Assembly (NCBI GenBank): GCA_021791795.1
Contig: JAJYVX010000001.1
Span: 30,360 to 72,425 of the forward strand
DNA length: 42,066 nucleotides
Origin: Actinomycetes bacterium
GTDB taxonomy: Bacteria > Actinomycetota > Acidimicrobiia > Acidimicrobiales > Bog-793
Direction of reading: 5' to 3'
A program made the position numbers and the translations under genes. The stretch's first letter is position 1; each line of letters begins with the position of its first letter. Below the pieces are notes generated by a model. It had not been told where the DNA came from. It saw nothing but the letters and a program-made list of their open reading frames with translations, and did not search any database. This document shows positions 1-9,292 of the stretch, in pieces.

Positions 1-699
1 TCCGCACGGGACTCCGAAACGAACACGTCCTTGCGGATGGGGATCCGCACCGGCTCCCGGCCGTGGTCGGTGCAGGCATCCCGGTAGATGCGCATGTCGC
101 GCCTGGCGGACTCCAAAGTGAGGTCGGCGTTCCCGTACCAGCAGTCGCCGAGGCGGGCGGCGCGCTGTCGCCTTGCGGACTCCGCCCCCGACCCACCACT
201 CCGTCCCTTGGGGTGGCAGCGGTACGACGCAAGCGGAGGAGAGGTTGTAGGTGTCGCTGGTCACGGTTTCGCCGGAGAGGAGCGATCGCACGAGCCGTAT
301 GCCATCTTCGAGGCGCGTGCCGCGGTCATCGAGGCGGACTCCCATCGCCCGGAACTGGCCCTCCTCGCCGCCCGCCCCGACCTGGACGATGAACGGCCCC
401 GCGGCCATCGTCGCCAGCGTGCCGACCTGTTCTGCCATGAGGACGGGGTGCCACAGCGGCAGGAGGAAGAGGCAACCTGCCTGACGCTCCCGCCATTCGG
501 CCAGGATGCGGCCGAGCATCGGCACGTTCTGGACGTATCTGACCGGTCCTGTCGCGTGGTGGTCTCCGAGCGTCAACGAGTCGAGCCCTGCTCGGGCGGC
601 CGCCCGCGCCTGCTCGAGGACGAAGCGCGGACCGTCGCGCTCGGCCTCGGGTCCGTTGCCGACGACGTTGCTCCCGATCGATATCCCGACGCGCATCAT
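1..699 (-). pseudogene. LLM-class (F420/flavin-dependent) oxidoreductase, frameshifted, runs off the left edge
   Basis: Read leftwards from ATG at 699 (the first start after an in-frame TGA at 720-718), the protein begins MMRVGISIGSNVVG and contains the luciferase-like TIM-barrel hallmarks: LTLGDHHATGPVRYVQ near residue 42, WHPVLMAEQVGTLATM, FIVQVGAGGEEGQFRAMG and RLEDGIRLVRSLLSGE. These are typical of F420- or FMN-dependent monooxygenases/reductases, usually about 300 residues. After TEWWVG the frame is lost at a run of five C (185-189 on the plus strand). Dropping one base restores WWVGAESARRQRAARLGDCWYGN and an open frame to position 1. It is therefore either a real one-base insertion or a homopolymer error in the assembly. 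The 3' end lies outside the window and the substrate is unknown. Confidence 0.75.
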
Positions 700-794
700 G
701 GCTGTAGGTGTAGCCGGTCAAGGCACTGAGGCGGTCGGCGGAGCCGCCGCAGCCGGTGCAGACTGGTCTGGCCGAGTCGAGAGGAGACCTCGTG

Positions 795-1289
795 ATGGCG
801 CTTGACCTTGCCGGCCTCGCCGAGCGCCGAGAGGAGATCCGGGCGCGCCACCTCCGCCCGGCGGGAGAGCGCCCTTCATCCTCGGCACGGGGGGTGCACC
901 ACACGGCGCTCGTGAGCAGCGACGTGGAGCGGACCATCCGCTTCTACCAGGACATGCTCGAGTTCCCGCTGACCGAGCTGATCGAGAACCGGGATTACGC
1001 CGGCAGCTCCCACTTCTTCTTCGACTTGGGGAACGGCAACCTCCTCGCCTTCTTCGACTTCCCCGGCCTCGATCTCGGGCCGTACGCGGAGGTGCTCGGC
1101 GGCCTGCACCACGTGGCCATAAGCGTCGAGGCGGAGAAGTGGCAGCACCTTGTCGGAAAGCTCGAGGATGCCGGCGTCGAGCACGTCGTGCACAGCGAGG
1201 TCTCGGTCTACTTCAAGGATCCCGACGGGGCCCGCCTCGAGCTCATCTCCGATCCGCTTGGCGAGATGTACGGACTCGAGGTTCTCTAG
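795..1289 (+). CDS. VOC-fold (glyoxalase/dioxygenase-like) protein
   Basis: A 164-residue protein with two beta-alpha-beta-beta-beta modules typical of the vicinal-oxygen-chelate superfamily. The first has VHHTALVSSDVERTIRFYQD (around residues 34-53), the second LHHVAISVE (near 103) followed by YFKDPDGARLELISDP at the C-terminus. The first-strand histidine and late glutamate (RLEL) are at positions that usually bind a divalent metal. A GAGGAG box at 781-786 lies 8 nt before ATG 795; a GTG at 792 is an alternative. The substrate cannot be told from sequence; glyoxalase, extradiol dioxygenase and resistance-protein roles are all possible. It is divergent from the LLM gene, with about 95 bp between them. 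Confidence 0.85.
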   Translation: MALDLAGLAERREEIRARHLRPAGERPSSSARGVHHTALVSSDVERTIRFYQDMLEFPLTELIENRDYAGSSHFFFDLGNGNLLAFFDFPGLDLGPYAEVLGGLHHVAISVEAEKWQHLVGKLEDAGVEHVVHSEVSVYFKDPDGARLELISDPLGEMYGLEVL

Positions 1290-1301
1290 CAGGCCCCCTC
1301 G

Positions 1302-1919
1302 TCACCTGATCTTGCGCAGAGCCGTACGCCTCTCGGACTCGACGGACGCGCGCACACAGCAGTCCCGCAGGTGGTCGTTCACGGCGCCGAGCGACTGCAT
1401 GGCGGCGTAGACGGTGGTCGGCCCGACGAAGGCGAAACCTCGCCTCCGCAGCTCCCTCGACAGCTCCTTCGACTCCGCGGTCGATCCGGCGAGCTCCTCG
1501 GTGGTGATCGGTGCCGGGTCCTTCTCGCGGGCGTGGCGGAAGAGGAGTGCTACGAGATGGATTCCCTCCTCGCCGAGGCGCAGGGTGGCTCTGGCATTCG
1601 CGATGGCGGCGAGGATCTTCGCCCTGTTGCGCACGATGCGAGCATCCCCGAGCAGGCGCTCGACGTCGTGCTCGTCGAAGGTGGCGACGGCAGCAGGATC
1701 GAAGCCGGCGAACGCCTTGCGGAAGCCGTCGCGCTTGCGCAGGATGGTGAGCCACGAGAGGCCGGCCTGGAAGCCCTCGAGGCAGAGCTTCTCGTACACG
1801 CGGTCGTCGTCTGTCGCCGGGCGGCCCCACTCGGTGTCGTGGTAGGCCACGTACTCGGGCGCTGAAAGGGCCCAGGGACAACGCGCCTTGCCGTCCTCGC
1901 CCGGGAGCACTCCGCCCAC
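1302..1919 (-). CDS. tag: DNA-3-methyladenine glycosylase I
   Basis: A 205-residue enzyme of the Tag family, which excises 3-methyladenine from alkylated DNA as the first step of base-excision repair. The sequence shows RCPWALSAPEYVAYHDTEWG at the N-terminus, LEGFQAGLSWLTILRKR with the catalytic-region Glu near residue 48, FVGPTTVYAAMQSLGAVNDH, and the zinc-binding set Cys14, His27, His183, Cys187, whose spacing (13 and 4) equals that of the E. coli enzyme (Cys4, His17, His175, Cys179). The protein is about 10 residues longer at the N-terminus and has a short basic tail. It lies convergent to the VOC gene (12 bp apart) and divergent from recC. Confidence 0.93.
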   Translation of the reverse strand: MGGVLPGEDGKARCPWALSAPEYVAYHDTEWGRPATDDDRVYEKLCLEGFQAGLSWLTILRKRDGFRKAFAGFDPAAVATFDEHDVERLLGDARIVRNRAKILAAIANARATLRLGEEGIHLVALLFRHAREKDPAPITTEELAGSTAESKELSRELRRRGFAFVGPTTVYAAMQSLGAVNDHLRDCCVRASVESERRTALRKIR

Positions 1920-2105
1920 ACCGGCAAGCTAGTTCATCTGCCCGGGCCGCCCTCACCTGGTGCAGTACGACGAGTGGCTCCCGGTCCTGGCGTCTCGCGG
2001 GGTCCGCTCGGATCTGTTCGCCTGCGGCCTTTTCGCGCGAGAGCGGCCCAGGCGACCCTCACGGGTGACACAGCTGTTCTGTAGCCTGCCGCCGAGGTCG
2101 CAGAA
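1920..2105. other. Intergenic region between tag and recC
   Basis: This 186-bp divergent gap must hold the promoters for tag and for the recCBD operon. I see no convincing -35/-10 pair, no strong hairpin and no repeat. Confidence 0.5.
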
Positions 2106-5100
2106 GTGCTCACTGTCCATCGCTCAGAACGCGCAGACCGCCTTGTCGAGGCGTTGGGGGATCTTCTCCTTGACGCGCCCGGCGATCCCATGGCGCCCGA
2201 AGTGGTCGCGGTGCCGACCCGAGGCGTCGAGCGCTGGCTGACCCAGAGGCTCTCCCACCGCCTCGGCGCGGCCGGGGGCGAGGACGGGGTCTGCGCCAAC
2301 GTCGAGTTCCCCTTCCCGGGCACGCTCGTCGGTACCGCGACCTCATTGGCGTGCGGGATCGACCCGGACACCGATCCGTGGCCACCCAGCCGGTCCGTCT
2401 GGCCGCTCCTCGAGCTGGTCGACGAGCACATCTCCGATCCTTTCCTCGCGCCGCTCGCCGAGCATCTGCGGGCCGGCTCACCAGACCGGACCCGCCGTCC
2501 GGCTGAGCCCGGGGGGGCCGACGGCAGGGCGGGCGACGAGGGCGAGAGCCTCCGGCGCTTCGCGACGGTCCGGCACCTGGCAGACCTCTACGACCGGTAC
2601 GCGGTCCACCGTCCCCGCATGGTGCAGGCGTGGGCGATGGCGCCGGACGCCGATGCTCCCGGCGCCGGCCGTGCGCACGGAGGCCCGCACGGCGGTGCGA
2701 ACGTCGGTCCGCACGGCGACCCGCGGTCAGCGGCGCGTGACGGTTGGCAGCCCGAGCTCTGGCGCCGCCTCCGGTCTCGCATCGGGTTGCCGAGCCCGGC
2801 AGAGCGGCTCGACGTCGCCGGAGAGAGGCTCGTCGTCGAGCCCGAGCTTCTCGACCTGCCTCGCCGGATCTCGCTCTTCGGCCTCACCAGGCTGCCGGCG
2901 AGCCACCTGCTCGTGCTCGAGGCGATCGCCGCTCACCGCGACGTGCATCTCTTCCTGCTGCACCCCTCGGGGCGGCTGTGGGACGCGGTCGAGGAGTTCG
3001 CGGCCGAGACCTCGACGGCCGAGCTGTTCCGCCGGGCCGACGACCCGACGGTGTCCCTCGCCCGCAATGCCCTCCTCCGCTCCTGGGGCCGCGACGCCCG
3101 CGAGATGCAACTCGTGCTTCGCTCGCACGGGGTGACGGGCGGCGAGCACCGCCCTGTCCACGGCCCCGCCGCCGGCGCACACGGCCTCGCCGCCACCGCA
3201 CACGGCCTCGCCGCCGGTGAGCAGCCCGAACGCCCGAGGCTGCTGCGCCTCCTACAGGACGACATCCGGGCGGACCGAGAGCCACCGGGGCCACCCCGCC
3301 AGCACTTCGAGCCCGACGCGCGCCCCGTCCTCGACCGCGACGACGACACCATCCGCGTCCACTCCTGCCACGGTCGCCTCCGCCAGGTGGAGGTCATGCG
3401 GGACGCCGTGCTCCACCTTCTCGCAGACGATCCGACGCTCGAGGTGCGCGACGTCATCGTCATGTGCCCGGACATCGAATCCTTCGCCCCCCTCATCCAT
3501 GCCGTCTTCGGCAACCAGCCGCCGGGGAGCCCGACCGACGCGCCCGGCGTCGAAGTTCCCGAACCCGGCCCGCCGCAGCTGCGCGTGCGACTGGCCGACA
3601 GGTCGATCCGCCAGACCAATCCGATCCTCTCCGTGGCGGCGCGGCTGCTCGACCTTGCCGGTGGCCGCCTTACCGCCTCGGAGGTGCTCGACCTTGCCGG
3701 GTACGAGCCGGTCAGTCGCAAGTTCCGCTTCGACGAGGACGATCTCGGTCAGCTGGAGCGATGGGTCGGCGAGACAGGCGTCCGCTGGGGTCTCGACGCC
3801 GCGCACCGCGAGCCTTGGAAGCTCGAGCGAGTCGAGGCGAACACCTGGCAGTCCGGGCTCGACCGGCTCCTGCTCGGCGTGGCCATGGCGGAGGAGGAGC
3901 AACGGCTGTTCGCCGGCGTTCTCCCGCTCGACGACGTGTCGAGCGGCTCGGTCGACCTGGCGGGTCGTTTCGCCGAGATGGTCGAAAGGCTTGCCGCGGC
4001 GGTCGACCAGCTGCAGGGCCGGAAGACGGTCGCTTCGTTCACGAGCGTCCTGGCGGACGCGACCGAGTGGCTGGCAGTCGCCGCACCGAACGAGCAGTGG
4101 CAGCACGACCAGATGCGGCGGGTGCTGAGCGACGTGCTCGGCCCTGCCGACGCCGCGCCGCCGGCGTCCCTGCTCGACCTCGCCGAGGTTCGCTCCCTCC
4201 TTTCCGACCGGCTGCGGGGCCGGCCGACTAGAGCGAACTTCCGCACGGGCGACCTCACGATCTGCACCCTCGTCCCCATGCGTTCCGTACCGCACCGCGT
4301 GGTCGGGCTGCTCGGCCTCGACGACGGGGCGTTCCCCCGCCACGCGCCGCAGGACGGGGACGACCTTCTCTTGGCGGACCCCCTCGTCGGCGATCGGGAC
4401 GGCCGCTCCGAAGACCGTCAGCTGTTGCTCGACGCATTGCTCGCCGCCACCGAGCACCTCGTCGTGACGTTCGAGGGGCGCGACCCTCGCACCAACCAGC
4501 AGCGCTCGCCGTGCGTTCCCATCGCCGAGCTGCTCGACGTCGTCGACAGGACGGTCCGGTCGGGTGACGACGGTGGCGAGCCGGCAAGGCGGAGGATCGT
4601 CGTCGAGCACCCGCTCCAGTCCTTCGACCAGCGCAACTTCGTGCCGGGAGAGGTAGTGGGGGAAGGGCCTTTCAGCTTCGATCCCGTCGGCCTCGACGGC
4701 GCACGCAGCCTCGCGGAGCCGCCGGTCGGGCGCAGGCCGTTCCTTGCCGCGCCGCTCAGCCGTCCCGACATGCCGGTCGTCCAGCTCGACTCCCTCATCC
4801 GGTTCCTCGAAGCACCGGTACGGGCATTTTTGAGGGAGCGCCTCGGTTGGTACGGGAGCGGCGGCGCTGACGAGGTGAAAGACGCGCTGCCGGTCGAACT
4901 CGACGCCCTCGAGCTGTGGGCCGTAGGAGACCGGCTGCTCTCGGCCCGACTGGCCGGGGCGAGCATGGCCGATGCGATCGCGGCCGAGCGGGGTCGCGGC
5001 CTCCTTCCGCCGGGCGCGCTCGGTACCGCGGGACTGAGCGACGTGGAGGCCGCCGTCGAAGCCCTCGCCACAGCCGCGCGAGAAGCCCGGCGTGTCGGTG

Positions 5101-5819
5101 GGCCGGCCGCCGGGTCGGTCGGTGGGCCGGCCGCCGGGTCGGTCGATGGGCCGGCCGCCGGGTCGGTGGAGATCAACGTCCGCCTGCCCGGCGGTCGGGT
5201 GCTCATCGGGACCGTGCCGGACGTCTACGACGCCGAGGGCGAGGAGGGCCACGAGAGTCGTATCGTGCGCTGCCTCTACTCGAATCTCGGCCCGAAACAC
5301 CGCATAGCGGCCTGGGCCGACTTCCTCGCGCTGAGCGCACAGAGATCCGACAGCCGGGTCGTGGCGGCGACGATCGGTCGCAGCGTCGGCCACACGAAAG
5401 GGCATCCGCGGATCGCTCTCGTTCGTCTCGACGCCCTCGACGGCGATCCTTCCGAGCGGCGAGCGCGGGCCTGTGCGGCGCTCGATGTGCTCGTCGACCT
5501 CTACGGGCGCGGCCTGTCAGAGCCACTCCCCCTGTACACGAAGACGTCCGAGAGGTACGCCGACGCGGTGTTGCGCGACCTTGCCGACCCGATGGCCGAC
5601 TGCCGGAAGGTCTGGGACCAGAGGGACTTCGGCGAGGCGCTCGAGCGGGAGCACCTGCTCGTGCTCGGTCAGGACGTCCGTTTCGGGGACCTCATGGTCG
5701 CGCGACCGCGCGGGGGCGAAGACGGGCCTGGCTGGGGGAGCGAACCGTCCCGCTTCGGTCGCCTCGCCATGCGGCTCTGGGCGCCCGTGCTGCAACACGA
5801 GCGGGTGGAGTACCGCTGA
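2106..5819 (+). CDS. recC: RecBCD enzyme subunit RecC (exodeoxyribonuclease V gamma)
   Basis: A 1237-residue RecC, the Chi-scanning subunit of the RecBCD helicase-nuclease that processes double-strand ends for recombination. Hallmarks: N-terminal VPTRGVERWLTQRLSHRLG; IRVHSCHGRLRQVEVMRDAV and VRDVIVMCPDIESFAPLIHA in the helicase-like core; SIRQTNPILSVAARLLDL; VVGLLGLDDGAFPR; and QLDSLIRFLEAPVRAFLRER in the C-terminal nuclease-fold part. It starts at GTG 2106 with only a weak upstream GAGG. It is longer than E. coli RecC (1122 aa) because of low-complexity Gly/Pro/Ala/His insertions near residues 185-210, 350-375 and 995-1020; the last is an exact 8-residue tandem repeat. It is the first gene of recC-recB-recD, and its stop shares one base with the recB start. 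Confidence 0.95.
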   Translation: MLTVHRSERADRLVEALGDLLLDAPGDPMAPEVVAVPTRGVERWLTQRLSHRLGAAGGEDGVCANVEFPFPGTLVGTATSLACGIDPDTDPWPPSRSVWPLLELVDEHISDPFLAPLAEHLRAGSPDRTRRPAEPGGADGRAGDEGESLRRFATVRHLADLYDRYAVHRPRMVQAWAMAPDADAPGAGRAHGGPHGGANVGPHGDPRSAARDGWQPELWRRLRSRIGLPSPAERLDVAGERLVVEPELLDLPRRISLFGLTRLPASHLLVLEAIAAHRDVHLFLLHPSGRLWDAVEEFAAETSTAELFRRADDPTVSLARNALLRSWGRDAREMQLVLRSHGVTGGEHRPVHGPAAGAHGLAATAHGLAAGEQPERPRLLRLLQDDIRADREPPGPPRQHFEPDARPVLDRDDDTIRVHSCHGRLRQVEVMRDAVLHLLADDPTLEVRDVIVMCPDIESFAPLIHAVFGNQPPGSPTDAPGVEVPEPGPPQLRVRLADRSIRQTNPILSVAARLLDLAGGRLTASEVLDLAGYEPVSRKFRFDEDDLGQLERWVGETGVRWGLDAAHREPWKLERVEANTWQSGLDRLLLGVAMAEEEQRLFAGVLPLDDVSSGSVDLAGRFAEMVERLAAAVDQLQGRKTVASFTSVLADATEWLAVAAPNEQWQHDQMRRVLSDVLGPADAAPPASLLDLAEVRSLLSDRLRGRPTRANFRTGDLTICTLVPMRSVPHRVVGLLGLDDGAFPRHAPQDGDDLLLADPLVGDRDGRSEDRQLLLDALLAATEHLVVTFEGRDPRTNQQRSPCVPIAELLDVVDRTVRSGDDGGEPARRRIVVEHPLQSFDQRNFVPGEVVGEGPFSFDPVGLDGARSLAEPPVGRRPFLAAPLSRPDMPVVQLDSLIRFLEAPVRAFLRERLGWYGSGGADEVKDALPVELDALELWAVGDRLLSARLAGASMADAIAAERGRGLLPPGALGTAGLSDVEAAVEALATAAREARRVGGPAAGSVGGPAAGSVDGPAAGSVEINVRLPGGRVLIGTVPDVYDAEGEEGHESRIVRCLYSNLGPKHRIAAWADFLALSAQRSDSRVVAATIGRSVGHTKGHPRIALVRLDALDGDPSERRARACAALDVLVDLYGRGLSEPLPLYTKTSERYADAVLRDLADPMADCRKVWDQRDFGEALEREHLLVLGQDVRFGDLMVARPRGGEDGPGWGSEPSRFGRLAMRLWAPVLQHERVEYR
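5094..5165 (+). repeat. Three tandem 24-bp units inside recC encoding VGGPAAGS
   Basis: Units at 5094-5117, 5118-5141 and 5142-5165; the first two are identical and the third differs by one base (VDGPAAGS). The unit length keeps the reading frame, so copy number can change without breaking recC. The encoded segment looks like a flexible linker in the C-terminal part of RecC. Confidence 0.95.
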
Positions 5820-8800
5820 TGGAGACCCCTGTCGAGGACCGGGACGCGCGAGCCCTTCAGCACTTCGACGTGTGCGGCCCGCTCCCGAGCCCGGGGGTCA
5901 CGGTGCTCGAGGCGAGCGCGGGCACTGGCAAGACGTTCACGATCGCCGCGCTCGTCACGCGGTTCGTCGCCGAGGGCGTCCCGGTCTCGGAGATACTGGC
6001 CGTGACGTTCACCCGGATGGCGACAGGTGAGCTCCGCGACCGGGTGAGGGCGCGCATTGTCTCGGCCGAAGACGGGCTCTCCCGCTACCTCGAGGCAGGC
6101 GAGACTCCGCGACCGGACGACGCCGTGCTCTGCTTGCTCGCACGGGGAACGAACGCGGAGGTCTCGGAGCGGCGGGATCGGCTGGCGACTGCTCTCACGA
6201 CCTTCGACGAGGCGACCATCACCACGACGCACGGTTTCTGCCAGCTCATGCTTGCCGGGCTCGGCGTGTCGGGCGACGTGGCGACAGGGGCCGCGCTGCT
6301 CGAAGAGCCCGAGGACCTCGTCGAGGAGACCGTCGACGACTTCTATGTGCGCTGGACGCTCGCCCGCGGTGCGCCGCCGCCGTTCAGCCGATCTCAGGCG
6401 CTCGAGGTGGCGCGGGAGGCGGTGGGCAACCCGGGCACGCCGCTGCAGCCCGAAGCGGGCTCGACGCCCGCGGGGCTGCGGCGGCGCCTTGCCGACAGTG
6501 TCCGGCGCGAGGTGGAGCAACGCCTACGGGAGGCCAACCTGCTCACCTTCGACGACCTGCTCGTCCGGCTGAAGGACACTCTGGTGGACCCACGCCGCGG
6601 AGCCGTCGCCCGTGCCAGGCTGCGTGCCCGCTACTCCGTCGTGCTCGTCGACGAGTTCCAGGACACGGACCCGGTGCAGTGGGACGTCGTCCGCAGCGCC
6701 TTCGGCACCGGCTCCACCAAGCTGGTGCTCATCGGGGACCCGAAGCAGGCCATCTACGCGTTCCGTGGCGCGGATGTCTATGCGTATCTCGACGCCGCCG
6801 ACGTCGCCTCGAGCCGCTACACGCTCTCCGTCAACTGGAGGAGCGACGCCGACCTGCTGGCGGCCTTCGACGCGCTGCTCGAGCCGGTTCAGCTGGGCCA
6901 CCCCGAGATCCTCTTCCGCTCAGTGAGCGCCGCGCCGGCGCATCAGCGCGCCGGCCTCCGCGGTGCACCCGTGCCGTCGCCGCTCCGGGCACGGGTCGTG
7001 TTCGCGAGAGAGCACGCGTTGCGGCTCACGAATCGCGGCGACGTCGAGAAGAAGGCGGCGCTCGACTTCGTGGTCGGCGACCTCGCTTCCGACATCGTCG
7101 GGCTGCTCGACGCCGGCGCGGAGCTCGTCGACTTCGCGGACGACGGCAGCGAGCGATGGCACAGGTCCATAGCCCCCGGAGACGTGGCGGTGCTCGTCGC
7201 CACGAACCGCCAGGCACGCGTCGTGCAGGACGCACTGCGGAGCCTCGGGGTGCCCGCTGTCGTGGCGGGGGTCGAGAGCGTCCTGTCGACCGAGGCGGCA
7301 CGGGACTGGCTCTGCCTACTCGAAGCACTCGAGCAACCGGCAAGCAGGTCCCGTGCCGTCGCGGTGGCGCTCACCCCGTTCTTCGGCATGCCGGCGGAAG
7401 ACGTCGCTTCCGCCGGTGAGGCCGAGTGGGAGGACGTCCACACTCGTCTCCACCGCTGGAGCGAGACTTTGCGCAGGCGAGGGGTCGCTTCTCTCTTCCG
7501 CTCCGTCCTCGCCAGCGAGGCCGCGCCGGCACGCATACTGCGGGAGAGGGACGGGGAGCGTCGCCTGACCGACCTCGGCCATATCGCCCAGCTTCTCCAC
7601 GCAGAGGCGTCTGAGGGCCAGCACGGCCCTCCGGCCTTGCGAGCCTGGTTGGCACGACGGATAGACGAGGCGGAGTCGGGCAAAGAAGGTGCGGAGGCGG
7701 AGGAGCGCAGCCGCTGGCTCGACTCGGACGCCGAAGCCGTGCAGGTGCTGACGGTCCACCGCTCGAAAGGCCTCGAGTTCCCCGTCGTGTACTGCCCCTT
7801 CTTGTGGGACGAGTGGAGCGCGCCGGGTGGGCGGCCCGTCGTCTACCACGACCCGCGAGACCGCGAGCGCAAGCTCGACGTCTCCGGGACGGATGGTGGC
7901 CGGGACTACGACGTGCATCTCCAGCTATCCCGTGCCGAGGAGAGAGGCGAGGCACTGCGCAAGCTCTACGTGGCCCTGACCCGAGCCCGCCACCAGGTGA
8001 TCTTCTGGTGGGTCCGGCCCCAGTCGGCGCAGAACTCCGCACTCGGCCGCCTGCTCATGGTCCGTGAGTCGGACGGGAGCGTCGCCACGAGCGCACCGCG
8101 AAAGCCGCGGGACGAAGAGATCTGGGGCCGCCTCGAGGAAGTAGCCGCCCGCGCCCCGGACCGGCTCGTGTCGGTGGAGCGGTCGAGCCGGCCAGAGCCT
8201 GCCATGAGGTGGTCGGGCCGCTCGGGCCGCTCGCTCGGGCCGCTCGAGGTGGCGCCGTTCGGCCGCTCGCTCGACCTCAAGTGGCGCCGGACCAGCTATT
8301 CGGGCATCACGGCGGCGGTGCACGGCGGTCCGGCAGTCGGGAGCGAGCCGGAGGAGAGGGGGACCGCCGACGAGCCGGACGTCGGAGGACTTCCTGAGCT
8401 GCTCGCAGGCACCGGAAGCAGCCCGGCGGCGAGCGAAGAACGCTTTCTTCGCAGTGTGCGCTCTCTCTGGGCGGAACTGCCCGGCGGCGTGGAGGTGGGG
8501 ACGTTCGTCCACCGGGTGCTCGAGGAGGTCGACTTCGCCGCCCCGGACCGCAAGGCCGAGATGGCGCGGGCGATCGGTCAGCAGCCGTCTTCTGTCACCG
8601 GCGGGCTCGGCTTGACCGACGCGCTCGTCGAGGCGCTCGACGCCGCCCTTTCGACGCCGCTCGGTCCCCTCACCGGAGGTATCAGCCTTTCGGACATAGG
8701 CCGAGGCGATCGGCTGGACGAGATGGGCTTCGAGCTCCCGGTGGCAGGTGGGGACCGCCCCTCGAACACCGACGCCGTCGCGACCGGCGACATCGCCCGG

Positions 8801-9292
8801 TTGTTCGAGCTCCACACGGGAAGGGACGGGCCGCTCGCTCACTACGCGGAGAGGCTGCGGGACCCGATGCTCGGCACGAGCCTCAGGGGATATTTGACGG
8901 GGAGCTTGGATCTCGTGTTTCGCCTCGGACGAGACGGGGCAGGAGCCGACCGCTACTTCGTAGCCGACTACAAGACCAACTGGATCGGCGCCGAGGGAGA
9001 GGAGCTGTCCGCCTGGCAGTACCGACCAGCGATGCTCGATGTCGAGATGCAGCGCATGCACTACCCGCTGCAGGCGCTCCTCTACGTCGTGGCGCTCCAT
9101 CGGTACCTGCGCTGGCGCGTGCAGGGCTACGAGCCGGAGAGACATCTCGGAGGGGTGCTCTACCTCTTCCTCCGCGGCATGGCCGGGCCGGCGACGCCCG
9201 TTCTGGGCGGCTGTCCCTGCGGGATCTTTTCCTGGAGACCGCCGGCTGCGCTCGTCACCGACCTCTCCGATCTGCTCGAGGCAGGCTCGTGA
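5819..9292 (+). CDS. recB: RecBCD enzyme subunit RecB (helicase-nuclease, exodeoxyribonuclease V beta)
   Basis: A 1157-residue UvrD-type (SF1A) 3'-5' helicase with a C-terminal nuclease. Walker A is EASAGTGKTFTIAAL (residues 31-45), followed by AVTFTRMATGELRDRVR (motif Ia), VLVDEFQDTDPVQWDVV (motif II), LIGDPKQAIYAFRGAD (motif III), VLTVHRSKGLEFPVVYCPF (motif V) and KLYVALTRARHQVIFWW (motif VI). The nuclease domain has GTFVHRVLEEVDF, VADYKTNWIG (near residue 1050, the Asp-x-Lys of the active site) and MHYPLQALLYVVALHRYLR. The start is ATG 5819, in TGATG overlap with the recC stop; open frame extending further upstream is antisense-like GC-rich sequence within recC. The last bases overlap recD, so the three subunits are probably made in a fixed ratio. 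Confidence 0.96.
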   Translation: METPVEDRDARALQHFDVCGPLPSPGVTVLEASAGTGKTFTIAALVTRFVAEGVPVSEILAVTFTRMATGELRDRVRARIVSAEDGLSRYLEAGETPRPDDAVLCLLARGTNAEVSERRDRLATALTTFDEATITTTHGFCQLMLAGLGVSGDVATGAALLEEPEDLVEETVDDFYVRWTLARGAPPPFSRSQALEVAREAVGNPGTPLQPEAGSTPAGLRRRLADSVRREVEQRLREANLLTFDDLLVRLKDTLVDPRRGAVARARLRARYSVVLVDEFQDTDPVQWDVVRSAFGTGSTKLVLIGDPKQAIYAFRGADVYAYLDAADVASSRYTLSVNWRSDADLLAAFDALLEPVQLGHPEILFRSVSAAPAHQRAGLRGAPVPSPLRARVVFAREHALRLTNRGDVEKKAALDFVVGDLASDIVGLLDAGAELVDFADDGSERWHRSIAPGDVAVLVATNRQARVVQDALRSLGVPAVVAGVESVLSTEAARDWLCLLEALEQPASRSRAVAVALTPFFGMPAEDVASAGEAEWEDVHTRLHRWSETLRRRGVASLFRSVLASEAAPARILRERDGERRLTDLGHIAQLLHAEASEGQHGPPALRAWLARRIDEAESGKEGAEAEERSRWLDSDAEAVQVLTVHRSKGLEFPVVYCPFLWDEWSAPGGRPVVYHDPRDRERKLDVSGTDGGRDYDVHLQLSRAEERGEALRKLYVALTRARHQVIFWWVRPQSAQNSALGRLLMVRESDGSVATSAPRKPRDEEIWGRLEEVAARAPDRLVSVERSSRPEPAMRWSGRSGRSLGPLEVAPFGRSLDLKWRRTSYSGITAAVHGGPAVGSEPEERGTADEPDVGGLPELLAGTGSSPAASEERFLRSVRSLWAELPGGVEVGTFVHRVLEEVDFAAPDRKAEMARAIGQQPSSVTGGLGLTDALVEALDAALSTPLGPLTGGISLSDIGRGDRLDEMGFELPVAGGDRPSNTDAVATGDIARLFELHTGRDGPLAHYAERLRDPMLGTSLRGYLTGSLDLVFRLGRDGAGADRYFVADYKTNWIGAEGEELSAWQYRPAMLDVEMQRMHYPLQALLYVVALHRYLRWRVQGYEPERHLGGVLYLFLRGMAGPATPVLGGCPCGIFSWRPPAALVTDLSDLLEAGS

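Noticed and set aside
3252-5405. Long antisense open frame (717 aa) opposite recC
   Set aside because: Codon third positions are the shadow of recC; the translation is rich in Arg, Glu and Val without any domain, while the plus strand encodes clear RecC motifs.
4916-5818. 300-residue N-terminal extension of RecB
   Set aside because: It overlaps recC, is Arg/Gly-rich, and ATG 5819 in stop-start overlap gives the normal RecB N-terminus.
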